From NCBI GenBank assembly GCA_964518335.1, contig CAZFDT010000031.1, positions 1-57,439 on the forward strand: a DNA stretch of 57,439 bases, given 5' to 3'. Under the pieces are notes generated by a model that was not told the DNA's origin, searched no databases, and saw nothing but the letters and a program-made list of their open reading frames with translations. Made by a program: the position numbers and the translations under genes. Origin of the DNA: CAZFDT01 sp964518335. GTDB taxonomy: Bacteria > Planctomycetota > Phycisphaerae > Phycisphaerales > Phycisphaeraceae. Below are positions 45,445-54,618 of this stretch, piece by piece (the stretch's first letter is position 1; the number at the start of each line of letters is the position of its first letter).

Positions 45445-46242
45445 TCACGACGACGCCCTGCGCCGCGTCAGCACTTCGACGCCCAGCACCAGCAGCACAG
45501 TAACGACGACAATCAAAGTGGACAAGGCGTGTATCTGCGGCGAGATGCCCCGCTTCACCGACGCCTGGATGTAGATCGGGACGGTGTTGACCGATCCGTT
45601 GGTGAAAAAGCTGATGACGAAGTCGTCCAGCGACAGCGTGAACGCCAGCATCGCCCCCGCCACGACGCCCGGAAGGATCAAGGGCAAAGTCACATGGCAG
45701 AAGGCGTACCAGTTGCTGGCGTACAGGTCGCGGGCGGCCTCCTCGACCTGCCTGCCGATGACCGCCAGGCGGCTGCGCACCACCAAACACACAAACGCGA
45801 TCTGGAACGTCACGTGACCGAGCACCATCGACCACATGCCCAGCTCCATCGTGGCCCAGGCCATTTCCATGAAGATGAAAACGACCACCAGGGCCGCGGC
45901 GAAGATGATGTCGGGCGTGACCACGGGCAGTTCGATGATGGTGTCCATGGCGCTGCGGAGCCAGCGGGGGACGGGGAACCGGTCCATGCCGATCGCCAGT
46001 GCGGTGCCGATGATGGTGGAGATGACGGTGGAGACGACCGCCAGCACGAGCGTGTTCCATGCCGCGTCCTTGATGAGTGCGTTGTCGAAGAGGCTGGTGT
46101 ACCAGTCGAAGGTGAAGCCGCCCCACGTCACACCATGACGGGAGGCGTTGACCGAATACACCGCCACGGCGATGAGAGGAAGGTAAAGGAACGCCAGCAA
46201 GGCGAGGGCGACGACCTTGATCGCGGGGTGCAGGCGGGTCAT
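45445..46242 (-). CDS. potC: Polyamine ABC transporter permease PotC
   Basis: 265 residues, about six membrane helices. YLPLIAVAVYSVN near the N-terminus and the EEAARDLYASNWYAF EAA loop with LPLILPGVVAG are diagnostic of PotC permeases. Its ATG at 46242 overlaps the potB stop by 4 bp (ATGA). Confidence 0.93.
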   Translation of the reverse strand: MTRLHPAIKVVALALLAFLYLPLIAVAVYSVNASRHGVTWGGFTFDWYTSLFDNALIKDAAWNTLVLAVVSTVISTIIGTALAIGMDRFPVPRWLRSAMDTIIELPVVTPDIIFAAALVVVFIFMEMAWATMELGMWSMVLGHVTFQIAFVCLVVRSRLAVIGRQVEEAARDLYASNWYAFCHVTLPLILPGVVAGAMLAFTLSLDDFVISFFTNGSVNTVPIYIQASVKRGISPQIHALSTLIVVVTVLLVLGVEVLTRRRASS

Positions 46243-47150
46243 ACGAGTTCCACCCCCGGCTTTCGCCGCCTGATGAGAAACAGCCCCAGGAGTGTGAGCA
46301 CGACGAGCACCATGCTGATGGCCGCGCCGAAAGGCTTGTCGCGGCTGACGTCGAACTGCTGCTGGATCAGGCTGCCCACGAGCATGTACTTGCCGCCGCC
46401 CAGCAGGTCGGGCACGACAAACATCCCCATCGAGGGCACGAACGTGAGAATCATCGCTACGTACAGGCCCGGCATCGTCTGCGGCAGGATGGCGTGTGTG
46501 ATGATCCGCACCCGCGAGGCGTATAGGTCGCGCGCGGCATCGACGAGCGACCAGTCGATCCGCTCGACATTGGCGTAGATCGGCAGCACGGCAAAGGGCA
46601 ATGCACTGGTGAGCATGCCGATGTAAACCGCCATGGGGCTGGGATACAGTCCCGCGCCCGGATCGATCGCGCCCAACCATGCCGCCAGCTTCGCCAGCGG
46701 CCACTGCGGGGCGAGAATCAGCATCCAGGCATACGTGCGAATCACCAGATTGGTGCAGAGCGGAATGATGACGAGCAGGAGCCACAGGTAGCGGCTGCGA
46801 GTCGGCCGCGACGCGATGAAGAACGCCATGGTATACGCCAGCCCCAGGCACACCGCCGTGGTGACGCTGGCGACGAGCGCGCTTCGTCCGAAGATGCGCA
46901 GGTAATCTGCCGACCAGCCGAAGACGCCCCAGCCCGCCAGGCGTTTGAAATTCTCGATGGAGAACGACCAGTCGATCTCGCCGTAGGCCCCGCGCTGGGC
47001 GAACGCCAGCGCCGCCAGGACGAAGCAGGGCAGCACGAGGAAGATCAGCAGCCACGCCGCGCCGAGGATGCACAGCGCCGTGGCGGCGACGCGCAAGCGG
47101 AACCGGCTGGTGAGGTGGCCATACCAGATGATCGCACTCGACGGCGTCAT
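46239..47150 (-). CDS. potB: Polyamine ABC transporter permease PotB
   Basis: 303 residues with about six membrane helices. VDAARDLYASRVRIITHAILPQ is the EAA loop, TYAWMLIL and FVPSMGMFVVPDLLGGGK are PotB-like. Start ATG 47150; GTG at 47159 is an alternative. 42 bp after potA. Confidence 0.92.
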   Translation of the reverse strand: MTPSSAIIWYGHLTSRFRLRVAATALCILGAAWLLIFLVLPCFVLAALAFAQRGAYGEIDWSFSIENFKRLAGWGVFGWSADYLRIFGRSALVASVTTAVCLGLAYTMAFFIASRPTRSRYLWLLLVIIPLCTNLVIRTYAWMLILAPQWPLAKLAAWLGAIDPGAGLYPSPMAVYIGMLTSALPFAVLPIYANVERIDWSLVDAARDLYASRVRIITHAILPQTMPGLYVAMILTFVPSMGMFVVPDLLGGGKYMLVGSLIQQQFDVSRDKPFGAAISMVLVVLTLLGLFLIRRRKPGVELV

Positions 47151-47192
47151 GGTGGACACGCGGACCCCTCTGAGCCGCAAGGCTCGGATGCA

Positions 47193-48248
47193 TCAATCGG
47201 TCAGCACCTCGACGTGCTCGGGCGGCAGGTGCAGCCACACCTCTTCGCCGGCGCGCAAGCCTTGCGACGGGTGCGCCTGAACGCGCAGCGGCCCGGGGTC
47301 GCACCACACTTCCACATGGTCCCCGCGGTAGATCAGGTCACGCACGATCGCCCGCAGACCATTCACCGGCGGCGGCTCGGGGCACACGCGAATGCGCTCG
47401 GGCCGAATCGCAATCGTGCCGTCCGCCCAGGCCGGGGGCGTGCGCGTATGGAAGTGGCCCAGATCCGTCTCGACACCCTGGCAGTTCCGCTTGGCGGCGA
47501 TGAGGTTGGCCGAGCCAAGAAACTCGGCGACAAAACGGTTGACCGGCTGTTCGTACACGTCGCTGGGCCCGCCCACCTGCTCGATCGCGCCGTCGCGCAT
47601 CACGATGATGCGATCGCTCACTGTCATGGCCTCGTCCTGGTCATGCGTGACGAGGATGAACGTCTTGCCCAGCGAACGCTGCAGGCGGCGAAGCTCGACC
47701 TGCACCTCGGCCCGCAGCTTGGCGTCGAGAGCCGACATCGGCTCGTCCAGCAACAGCACCTGCGGCTCGTTCACCAACGCCCGCGCCAGCGCCACCCGCT
47801 GCCGCTGCCCGCCCGACAACTGGTGCGGCATCCGTCGGGAAAACGCATCGATCTGCACCATCGCCATCGCCGACTCGACCCGAGGCTTGATCGTGTTCTC
47901 CGCCACCCGCCTGGCCCGCAGCCCGAACGCGATGTTCTCGTAAACATTCAGATGCGGGAACAGGGCGTAGCTCTGAAACACCGTGTTCACCGGCCGACGG
48001 TTGGCGGGGATCTGGCAGATCGCGCGGTCCCCGAGCATGATCCGCCCGCTATCGGCCAACTCCAGACCAGCGATGATGCGCAATAGCGTCGTCTTGCCGC
48101 AGCCCGACGGACCCAGCAGCGTGACGAACTCGCCCGGCTGGATCGCAAAGCTCACGCCTTTGAGGACAGTCATATCGTCAAACGACTTGCGGACACCTTC
48201 GACGCTCAAGGTCTGGGCGGGCGACGCCACAGCCGTGGCCTCCGCCAT
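47193..48248 (-). CDS. potA: Polyamine ABC transporter ATPase PotA
   Basis: 351 residues. Walker A GPSGCGKT, signature LSGGQRQRVALARAL, Walker B VLLLDEPMSALD, and a C-terminal TOBE domain (IAIRPERIRVCPE). Drives polyamine uptake. First gene of potABCD. GAGGGG lies near the ATG at 48248, a good ribosome-binding site. Confidence 0.94.
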   Translation of the reverse strand: MAEATAVASPAQTLSVEGVRKSFDDMTVLKGVSFAIQPGEFVTLLGPSGCGKTTLLRIIAGLELADSGRIMLGDRAICQIPANRRPVNTVFQSYALFPHLNVYENIAFGLRARRVAENTIKPRVESAMAMVQIDAFSRRMPHQLSGGQRQRVALARALVNEPQVLLLDEPMSALDAKLRAEVQVELRRLQRSLGKTFILVTHDQDEAMTVSDRIIVMRDGAIEQVGGPSDVYEQPVNRFVAEFLGSANLIAAKRNCQGVETDLGHFHTRTPPAWADGTIAIRPERIRVCPEPPPVNGLRAIVRDLIYRGDHVEVWCDPGPLRVQAHPSQGLRAGEEVWLHLPPEHVEVLTD

Positions 48249-48508
48249 AGTTCCCCTCAAACCGGCAAGCCCGACGATACTGGTGGTGGCGCTCAATTCT
48301 GAAGTCGGTCTCCACGGGGCGGCATGGTGCGTCGGAGCGTCGCCCTGCTTGAAGCAATTCTCGCAAGACTGCGACGGATATCAAGGGCTGGAGGCTGCAT
48401 CAACGAAAAAAATCTGCGCGCACCATCTTCGCTTGTCGTGGGCAATCCTTCACGAGCATGCGCTGCGGTGAACCCGGCGACGATCGCGCGACACGACCGA
48501 TTTTGCGT

Positions 48509-48514
48509 TACATT
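48509..48514 (+). promoter_or_regulatory. -10-like box TACATT before comM/yifB
   Basis: TACATT ends 6 nt before the GTG start at 48521, with no ribosome-binding site. Confidence 0.36.
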
Positions 48515-48520
48515 TCCAGC

Positions 48521-50032
48521 GTGCTCGCCCAGGTCCACAGCTTCGTCCTGCAGGGTATCGACGCCACGGCGTGCGAGGTCGAGGTGGATGTCTGCGCCGA
48601 GGGGCTGCCCAAGACAACGATCGTCGGGCTGCCCGACGCCGCGGTGAAGGAGTCGATCGAACGGGTGCGGTCGGCGGTGGTCAACAGCGGGTATCCGTTT
48701 CCCGACACGCGGCTGCTGGTGTCGCTGGCGCCGGGCGACCTGCCCAAGAGCGGGCCGATGTTCGACCTGCCGATCGCGATCGGGCTGCTTCTGGCTGAGC
48801 AGGTGGTGCGAGCGGATCAGCATCGAAGGCTCATGTTCGCGGGGGAACTGGCACTGGACGGGCGGCTGCGACCGGTCAGCGGCGTGATCAACATGGCGCT
48901 GCTCTGCCGCGAGCTGGGGTTCGAGGGCGTGGTCGTGCCGTGCGAGAACGCCGACGAGGCCACGGCCGTGGACGGCATCACCGTTTATCCCGCGGATGCT
49001 CTGTGCAGCGTCGTGGGGTTCCTCAACGGCAATCACAAGATCGAGCCGCATCCCGAGGCGACGTTCGACGCGACGTACAGCGCCAATGGCGAAATCGACT
49101 TCGCCGACGTGCGCGGGCAGGAGGGGCCCAAGCGTGCGCTCACCATCGCCGCCGCGGGCATGCACAACGTGATGATGATCGGCCCCGCTGGCACCGGCAA
49201 GTCGATGATGGCCAAGGCCCTCCCCGGCGTCTTGCCCCCGCTGTCGCGCGACGAGGCGCTCGAAATCACCCGCATCTACTCGAGCATCGGCCAGGTTCCG
49301 CGCGGCCAGTCGCTCATGCTCCACCGACCCGTCCGTACGCCCCACCACACCGCCAGCAGCGTTGCAGTGATCGGCGGCGGCAGCATCCCCAAGCCCGGCG
49401 AAGTCAGCCTCGCCCATCACGGCGTGCTCTTCCTCGACGAGATGCCCGAGTTCCCGCGGGCCGTGCTCGAAACGCTGCGTCAGCCGCTCGAAGACGGGGC
49501 CGTCACCATCGCCCGCTCGCACAGCTCGCTGCGCTTTCCCGCCCGGTTCATGCTCGTCGCTGCCATGAACCCGACGCCCAAGGGCAATACGCCCACCGAC
49601 GAGGTCGGCCACCGCGCCATGGAACGCTACCTCGCCCGCCTCAGCGGTCCGCTCATCGACCGCATCGACATCCACGTCGAAGTCCCGCCCGTGCCTTACC
49701 AGCAGCTCACCGGTAAGCGCGACGGCACGACCAGCCAGCAGATGCGCGAGCACGTCGTCGCCGCCCGCGCGATCCAGGCTAAGCGCAACGGTGGCCCGCT
49801 CAAACCCAACCGCGCCCTCACCGGCCGCGAACTTGACCGCGTCGCCAAACTCGACGACACCTGCCAGATGATCCTCAAGGAAGCGATGACCAGCCTGCGC
49901 CTCTCTGCCCGCGCCTACGACAAAATCCGCCGTGTTGCCCGGACCATCGCCGACCTCGATGCCAGCGAGCACATCCAACACAACCACATCACCGAGGCGA
50001 TCCAGTACCGCCTGCTCGACCGGCAGATGTGA
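48521..50032 (+). CDS. comM: ComM/YifB-family Mg-chelatase-like AAA+ ATPase
   Basis: 503 residues. Begins LAQVHSFVLQGIDA like YifB/ComM; AAA+ domain with Walker A GPAGTGKS and Walker B VLFLDEMPEF, and the C-terminal Mg-chelatase subunit-like region. In other bacteria ComM is a branch-migration helicase that assists natural transformation; the role here is untested. GTG start chosen because the family N-terminus starts there. The stop shares a base with the next gene start (TGATG). Confidence 0.9.
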   Translation: MLAQVHSFVLQGIDATACEVEVDVCAEGLPKTTIVGLPDAAVKESIERVRSAVVNSGYPFPDTRLLVSLAPGDLPKSGPMFDLPIAIGLLLAEQVVRADQHRRLMFAGELALDGRLRPVSGVINMALLCRELGFEGVVVPCENADEATAVDGITVYPADALCSVVGFLNGNHKIEPHPEATFDATYSANGEIDFADVRGQEGPKRALTIAAAGMHNVMMIGPAGTGKSMMAKALPGVLPPLSRDEALEITRIYSSIGQVPRGQSLMLHRPVRTPHHTASSVAVIGGGSIPKPGEVSLAHHGVLFLDEMPEFPRAVLETLRQPLEDGAVTIARSHSSLRFPARFMLVAAMNPTPKGNTPTDEVGHRAMERYLARLSGPLIDRIDIHVEVPPVPYQQLTGKRDGTTSQQMREHVVAARAIQAKRNGGPLKPNRALTGRELDRVAKLDDTCQMILKEAMTSLRLSARAYDKIRRVARTIADLDASEHIQHNHITEAIQYRLLDRQM

Positions 50033-50862
50033 TGAGCAAGCCCACCCTCGTCATCTCCGACACGCACATGGCCCGGCCACAGCATGTGCGGCACGCGCCG
50101 GTGGCGGATCAGTTGCGCCCCCTCGTGGCATGCGGGATCTCGCGGCTGATCGTCAACGGCGACGCCGCCGAACTGCACCACATGAGCATGCGCGGCGACG
50201 CGGCGCGACAGGTGCTTCGCCTCTTCGAGCTGTGCGAGGAGCACGGCGTTGAACTGACGCTCATCAGCGGCAATCACGACCCGCACCTGAGCGACCTGCG
50301 CCACCTGGTCCTGCACCACGGCGCGATTTTCATCACCCACGGCGACGTGCTGCACCCCGCGGTCGCCCCCTGGTCGCACGATGCCGAGTTCACCCGCCGC
50401 GCCGTCGCCGACGCCCTGGCGGCGCTCGACGAAGCTTCACGCCACCGGCTCGAAGCCAAGCTCGCGGCGTTCCAGCACGCCTCTCATCTGACTTGGCTCA
50501 ATCTCAATCCGATGACCGCGCAGCGCCATCCGCTATTGGGCATGTTGGCGCGTCCTCTGGCCGTGACGCGCATGCTGCACTACTGGGCCACGCTCCCGAA
50601 ACTGGCGGACCGCTTCATCGCCGAGCACGCCTCGCACGCGCGCTTCTTTCTCTTCGGCCACGCCCATCGACCCGGCATCTGGCGCCGCGGCGGCCGCGTC
50701 CTCATCAACACCGGCAGCTTCAGTCTTCCCGGCCGACCCCGCGGCGTCCTTATCGACTCCACCAGCCTGTCCGTCCACACCATCGTCCGCCGCAGCGGGC
50801 TTTACCACCTGGTGCAGCAACCCCGGGTCACGTTCCCATTGCCCGCCCTCGGCGATTGCTGA
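50032..50862 (+). CDS. Calcineurin-like metallophosphoesterase
   Basis: 276 residues with the binuclear metal motifs ISDTHM, VNGDAAEL (usually GDxxD), GNHD, THGD and GHAH, then INTGSFSLP. Class of phosphoesterases with nucleotide or sugar-phosphate substrates; specificity unknown. The ATG at 50032 overlaps the comM stop by one base, so translation may be coupled. Confidence 0.82.
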   Translation: MSKPTLVISDTHMARPQHVRHAPVADQLRPLVACGISRLIVNGDAAELHHMSMRGDAARQVLRLFELCEEHGVELTLISGNHDPHLSDLRHLVLHHGAIFITHGDVLHPAVAPWSHDAEFTRRAVADALAALDEASRHRLEAKLAAFQHASHLTWLNLNPMTAQRHPLLGMLARPLAVTRMLHYWATLPKLADRFIAEHASHARFFLFGHAHRPGIWRRGGRVLINTGSFSLPGRPRGVLIDSTSLSVHTIVRRSGLYHLVQQPRVTFPLPALGDC

Positions 50863-50988
50863 TCGAAACCGTGGCACGCCGCATCCGCCGCCCAAACCCG
50901 CGGCCCAGTCCGACGGGCTGCTATCCCAAAGGGGGAGCCAAGGACGCCAAGCGGCGCATCGGGAATCCTTATGCCGAACTCAGGTTAC

Positions 50989-51207
50989 TCAACTGATCGC
51001 GTCGCCGTGGGCGTTGATGGTGAATGGCTGGCCGCACTCGGGGCATTCGTGGCGGTCGCCCAGTCCGCGCAAATCGTAGCCGCAACGCCGGCATCTGCCG
51101 ACGAACGACGTGGCCTGCCGCGCCGCGTACGCCAGGAGCCAGATCGTCAAGGTGATCGGGGCCAGCACGATCAGGGCGAACACGAGGGCGACGAGCACTT
51201 CGAGCAT
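50989..51207 (-). CDS. Small membrane protein with zinc ribbon (CxxCGYDLRG)
   Basis: 72 residues: one membrane helix (LVALVFALIVLAPITLTIWLL) then CRRCGYDLRG and CPECGQPF. The GYDLRG ribbon is a pattern I associate with planctomycete orphan proteins. Located 15 bp below birA (same strand). Compare the 125-residue protein at 22171. Function unknown. Confidence 0.7.
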   Translation of the reverse strand: MLEVLVALVFALIVLAPITLTIWLLAYAARQATSFVGRCRRCGYDLRGLGDRHECPECGQPFTINAHGDAIS

Positions 51208-51222
51208 GTGTGATGGTAGCCG

Positions 51223-52116
51223 TCACACCCGGCCGGTGGTCGCTGCGGGCAGGTGGATGATCTGGCCGGTGGTGGTGCGGACGATCAGACCGTGCGAGGG
51301 ATCGACATCCAGCACTTCACCTTCGACGATACGGCCGTCGCTCCGCAGGCGGACGGGCTCGGTGATGGCCAGGCATCGTGCCCGCCATGCCGCGGCGTGG
51401 CCGCCTGTCGCGGCATCGGCCATGCGTCGATCGAACTGTCGCAGCACCTCCAGCAGCACGAGCAGGCGGTCGGCGTCGATGCCGATCTGGCGCAGGCAGG
51501 TGGCGTCGTCGATCGTGTCGGGTGCGGCCGCGACGTTGATTCCAATGCCGATCACCGCGGCAGCGGCGTGGCGTTCGACGAGGATGCCCGCGAGCTTGCG
51601 GCCCGCGGCGAGCAGATCGTTGGGCCATTTGATGCTCAGCCGCACGGGTGTGACGGCCAGACCCTCGATCGCCTCGGCGACCGCGACCGCCGCCGCTGCG
51701 GTGATCTGGTCGTGGTTGGCTGCGGGGAGTGTGCTGACGTAGCTCACAAGCAGCGCTGAGCCGGGCGGGGCCATCCAACGCCGACCCAGCCGCCCGCGTC
51801 CGGCGGTCTGCTCGTCGGCCACGACCACGGCGCCGTCCTCGGTCCACCGACGGGCGATGTCCTGCGTGCTCGCCGTCGAGCGGTACACCTCGACGCGACG
51901 AGGCGACAGGTGCTCGATCGCCTCGGCCCACGTCGCCAGGCCGCTGGTGGTCAGCAGTACGCCGCGCTGCGGATGCTCGTCGAAGGTGCAGCCCAGCGAG
52001 CGTAGGGCGTCGAGTTGCATCGCCACCGTCTCTCGTGGCAACTGCAGCGCCAGCGCCAGGGACTCGACGCTTCGCGGTTGGCGTTCGCGCAGCAACAGGT
52101 GCAGCAGGTCGGTCAC
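51223..52116 (-). CDS. birA: Biotin--[acetyl-CoA-carboxylase] ligase
   Basis: 297 residues. Attaches biotin to acetyl-CoA carboxylase via biotinyl-AMP. N-terminal HTH-like region (residues 1-60, VESLALALQLPRETV), then the GRGRLGRRW biotinyl-AMP loop, IKWPNDLL, and the C-terminal domain. The HTH suggests it could also repress biotin genes. Start is GTG at 52116, which overlaps the nadC stop by 4 bp (GTGA). Confidence 0.9.
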   Translation of the reverse strand: MTDLLHLLLRERQPRSVESLALALQLPRETVAMQLDALRSLGCTFDEHPQRGVLLTTSGLATWAEAIEHLSPRRVEVYRSTASTQDIARRWTEDGAVVVADEQTAGRGRLGRRWMAPPGSALLVSYVSTLPAANHDQITAAAAVAVAEAIEGLAVTPVRLSIKWPNDLLAAGRKLAGILVERHAAAAVIGIGINVAAAPDTIDDATCLRQIGIDADRLLVLLEVLRQFDRRMADAATGGHAAAWRARCLAITEPVRLRSDGRIVEGEVLDVDPSHGLIVRTTTGQIIHLPAATTGRV

Positions 52117-53006
52117 AGGATGTCCATGCCGATGTCCAGCGCCGGCGCCGAGTGCGTGATCGCCCCCACGGCGATGCGATCGACGCCGGTGCGGGCGATG
52201 CCTGTGACGGTCTCGAGGTTCACCCCGCCGCTGGCCTCGAGCTCGATGCCCGGACACAACCGATCGCGGATCGACACCGCCGAGCGGAGCTGGTCGAGCT
52301 TCATGTTGTCCAGCAGGACGATGTCAGGTGCGGCGGGGAGCACCCGCTTGAGCTGATCGAGCGTATCGACCTCGATCTCGATGAACGTCGGCGGCTTGCG
52401 CATGGCGCGGGCCTGGGCGATCATCTCGGCAAGCCTGTCGGTGAGCTGATTCGGCGGGATGTGGGCGATGTGGTTGTCCTTGACCAGCACCGCATCGTAG
52501 AGCCCCATACGGTGCGAGTGCCCGCCGCCGCACGCCACCGCATATTTCTCCAACCCGCGCAGGCCCAGGTGTGTCTTGCGCGTGTCGTAGATGCGGGCCT
52601 TGGTGCCGCTGGCCGCTTCGACGTAGCGGGCGGTGAGCGTCGCGATGCCCGAAAGGTGCGTCAACAGGTTCAGTGCAACGCGCTCGACGGCCAGCAGTCC
52701 GCGCAACGAGCCGCGCAGGGTGGCGATGGCGCTGCCCCTGGCGAGCCGGGCTCCGTCGGTGAGATGGACGTCAATCTCGTCGGCGACCAGGGCGCCGGCG
52801 TGCAGGCAGCAGCCCTGGAGTAGTGCCGCGCCGCAGAGCCGACCCACGCTGCGCGAGCGGATGGACGCCTGCGCTTTCTCTTTCGAGTCGACAAGAAGCT
52901 TGCTGGTGATATCGGTGTATTCAACGCCCTGATCCTCGATCACTGCCGCTTCGAGCAGTTCGATCACCGCGTTCTTGCTGATGAACTGATACAGGTCTGG
53001 GACCAT
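52113..53006 (-). CDS. nadC: Nicotinate-nucleotide pyrophosphorylase (carboxylating)
   Basis: 297 residues. Quinolinate phosphoribosyltransferase making nicotinate mononucleotide in de novo NAD synthesis. RVALNLLTHLSGIAT, DTRKTHLGLRGLEKYAV, GGGHSHRMGLYD, KDNHI and EASGGVNL are signatures. ATG 53006 was preferred over TTG 53015. No nadA or nadB nearby. Overlaps birA by 4 bp. Confidence 0.95.
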   Translation of the reverse strand: MVPDLYQFISKNAVIELLEAAVIEDQGVEYTDITSKLLVDSKEKAQASIRSRSVGRLCGAALLQGCCLHAGALVADEIDVHLTDGARLARGSAIATLRGSLRGLLAVERVALNLLTHLSGIATLTARYVEAASGTKARIYDTRKTHLGLRGLEKYAVACGGGHSHRMGLYDAVLVKDNHIAHIPPNQLTDRLAEMIAQARAMRKPPTFIEIEVDTLDQLKRVLPAAPDIVLLDNMKLDQLRSAVSIRDRLCPGIELEASGGVNLETVTGIARTGVDRIAVGAITHSAPALDIGMDIL

Positions 53007-53019
53007 GGTTCTCAAAGGC

Positions 53020-53685
53020 TCAGGTGCGAAACGTCACACGATATCGCCACGGGCCGACGGCGACAAAGCGGACGGTGTCGCCGGGCGCGACGGCGAAGGC
53101 GTCGAAGTAGCGTCCCCAGCCGCGCCAGCGCAGCATCGCCTTGCCCGGGGGGAAGTCGGTGGCGACTTCCACGCCGTCGGGCATGATGAGCGTCACGCTG
53201 TGCTGGCGAAGGTCGGCCGAAGCGCCCTTGATGCTCACGTGACGCTGGCGGATGTTGCCGGCGGACAGCCCCACGTCGCGCACGATGTCGCGCTCGTCGG
53301 GCAGCATGTGCCACGCCTTCATGTTCGCAGGGGCAAAGGCGGGCCCGACATCCAGCGGCTCGACCTCGCGCAGGCGGATCAGCGTCGCCACAACTGCGTC
53401 GCGCTTGCGTTGCCAATAGTCGTCGTCGCCGCCGATGGCCGGGCGGTATCGCCGCTCGATCTCGGCGACGACCTGCGGTGTCAGCGAATCCCATTCCATC
53501 ACCTCTCCGGCGGTCGCCGTGCCCATGAAAGGCCCCCCCGATGCCTTGAGAAACAGCCGCTCGCCGCGCTTCACGCAGCCGAACGGCGCGCACGCGACCT
53601 TGCTCAACCGGCTCTCGATCGTCTTGCGCCCGTCGAGGATCGCACGAAGGTACGATGGCTTGAGGATGGCGACGTGAACGGGCAT
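53020..53685 (-). CDS. ASCH/PUA-like domain protein with extra C-terminal domain
   Basis: 221 residues. The N-terminus, HVAILKPSYLRAILDGRKTIESR and PFGCVKRGERLFLK, matches an ASCH (PUA-like) fold, a possible RNA-binding module. After an acidic linker, residues about 130-221 (RQRHVSIKG, MLRWRGWGRYFDAF, PGDTVRFV) may be a second beta-barrel resembling a B3-like or EcoRII-N-like fold. That reading is a guess from pattern. Overlaps the TauE gene by one base and lies 13 bp upstream of nadC. Confidence 0.65.
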   Translation of the reverse strand: MPVHVAILKPSYLRAILDGRKTIESRLSKVACAPFGCVKRGERLFLKASGGPFMGTATAGEVMEWDSLTPQVVAEIERRYRPAIGGDDDYWQRKRDAVVATLIRLREVEPLDVGPAFAPANMKAWHMLPDERDIVRDVGLSAGNIRQRHVSIKGASADLRQHSVTLIMPDGVEVATDFPPGKAMLRWRGWGRYFDAFAVAPGDTVRFVAVGPWRYRVTFRT

Positions 53686-54491
53686 CACGTGAGCCCTTTG
53701 TAGATCATGTTGCCCGCTGCGGCCGCGGCACCGAGATACATGATGACGGCAAACGGTTTCTCGGCGACGCGATGGTGGAGCCAGTAACCGAGCATCGTGC
53801 CCAGCGGAATCAGCGGCAGGACCCACAGTGACTGTAGGAGCGTATCGCGCGTGATGAATCCGATGGCGACAAACGTGGGGACTTTAGCGAGGTTGATGAG
53901 CAGGAAGTACAGGGCGGCCGTGCCCACGAGCAATCGCTTGTCGAGCTTGCACTCCAGGAGGTAGATGCTGACGATGGGTCCGGCGCCGTGGGTGAGGGTG
54001 GAGACGAATCCGGCGATGCCGCCAGCAACATGACCAGCCAGTGGTGTGCCGGGCATGTGCGGCAATGAGCCGCCGAACAGTCGCCAGACCTGCACCACGA
54101 CGATCACGACACAGACGCTGCCGACCAGCAGGTTCAGCGTGCGATTGAGTCGTGCCGAGGCGTCGGCCTGGGTTGCGCCGTGCTGCAACGCCAGAAACAC
54201 GACCGTCCCCAGAACCACACCGATCAGGGCGCCGACCACCAGCCAGCGCAGGTGTCGCGAGGAGCGATGCTTGATGTGGTGAAGGTTGGAAAAACAATCG
54301 GCGACGATCAGCAGGGGCAGGAGCATGCCCAGCGCCCTGTCCGGCGGCAGCGCTGCGGCGAAGAGCGGCACCGCCAACACGCCCACGCCGCCCCCGAACC
54401 CGGCCTTGGCCATCGACATGATCAGCACCGCCGCGGAAAGACAGAACACATAGAACGTCAGTGACACGCCCGGCGGCGGATGGGGATACAT
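53685..54491 (-). CDS. TauE/SafE-family sulfite exporter-like protein
   Basis: 268 residues, about eight membrane helices, with AGFGGGVGVLAVPLFAA near the N-terminus, typical of TauE/SafE anion exporters. Substrate unknown. TACAAT lies 8 nt before the ATG at 54491 (possible leaderless start). First of four closely spaced or overlapping genes: tauE-like, ASCH, nadC, birA. Confidence 0.8.
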   Translation of the reverse strand: MYPHPPPGVSLTFYVFCLSAAVLIMSMAKAGFGGGVGVLAVPLFAAALPPDRALGMLLPLLIVADCFSNLHHIKHRSSRHLRWLVVGALIGVVLGTVVFLALQHGATQADASARLNRTLNLLVGSVCVVIVVVQVWRLFGGSLPHMPGTPLAGHVAGGIAGFVSTLTHGAGPIVSIYLLECKLDKRLLVGTAALYFLLINLAKVPTFVAIGFITRDTLLQSLWVLPLIPLGTMLGYWLHHRVAEKPFAVIMYLGAAAAAGNMIYKGLT

Positions 54492-54499
54492 GGGCGCGG

Positions 54500-54505
54500 A
54501 TTGTA
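54500..54505 (-). promoter_or_regulatory. -10-like box TACAAT before the tauE-like gene
   Basis: TACAAT on the minus strand, 8 nt before the ATG. Strong -10 match; -35 not evident. Confidence 0.42.
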
Positions 54506-54507
54506 GC

Positions 54508-54611
54508 GGGTTTCCACGCCGGACCTGAGGTCTTCCGAAGGTCCGGATCGAGCGAGGCGACAGGTACGGGGAATCCGGGGCTTCGAAGACTCAGCCCCGG
54601 CGTGGAAGCCC
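54508..54611. repeat. Long imperfect inverted repeat between tauE-like gene and speA
   Basis: Outer arms GGGTTTCCACGCCGG (54508-54522) and its near complement at 54597-54611 differ by one base. Inner stretches CTGAGGTCTTCCGAAG (54525-54540) and CTTCGAAGACTCAG (54581-54594) pair with two bulges, and a third block around 54538-54547 pairs with 54570-54582. Together they form a hairpin of about 40 bp with a short loop. No T-run, so it is not a plain terminator. Confidence 0.68.
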
Positions 54612-54618
54612 GGTGGCG

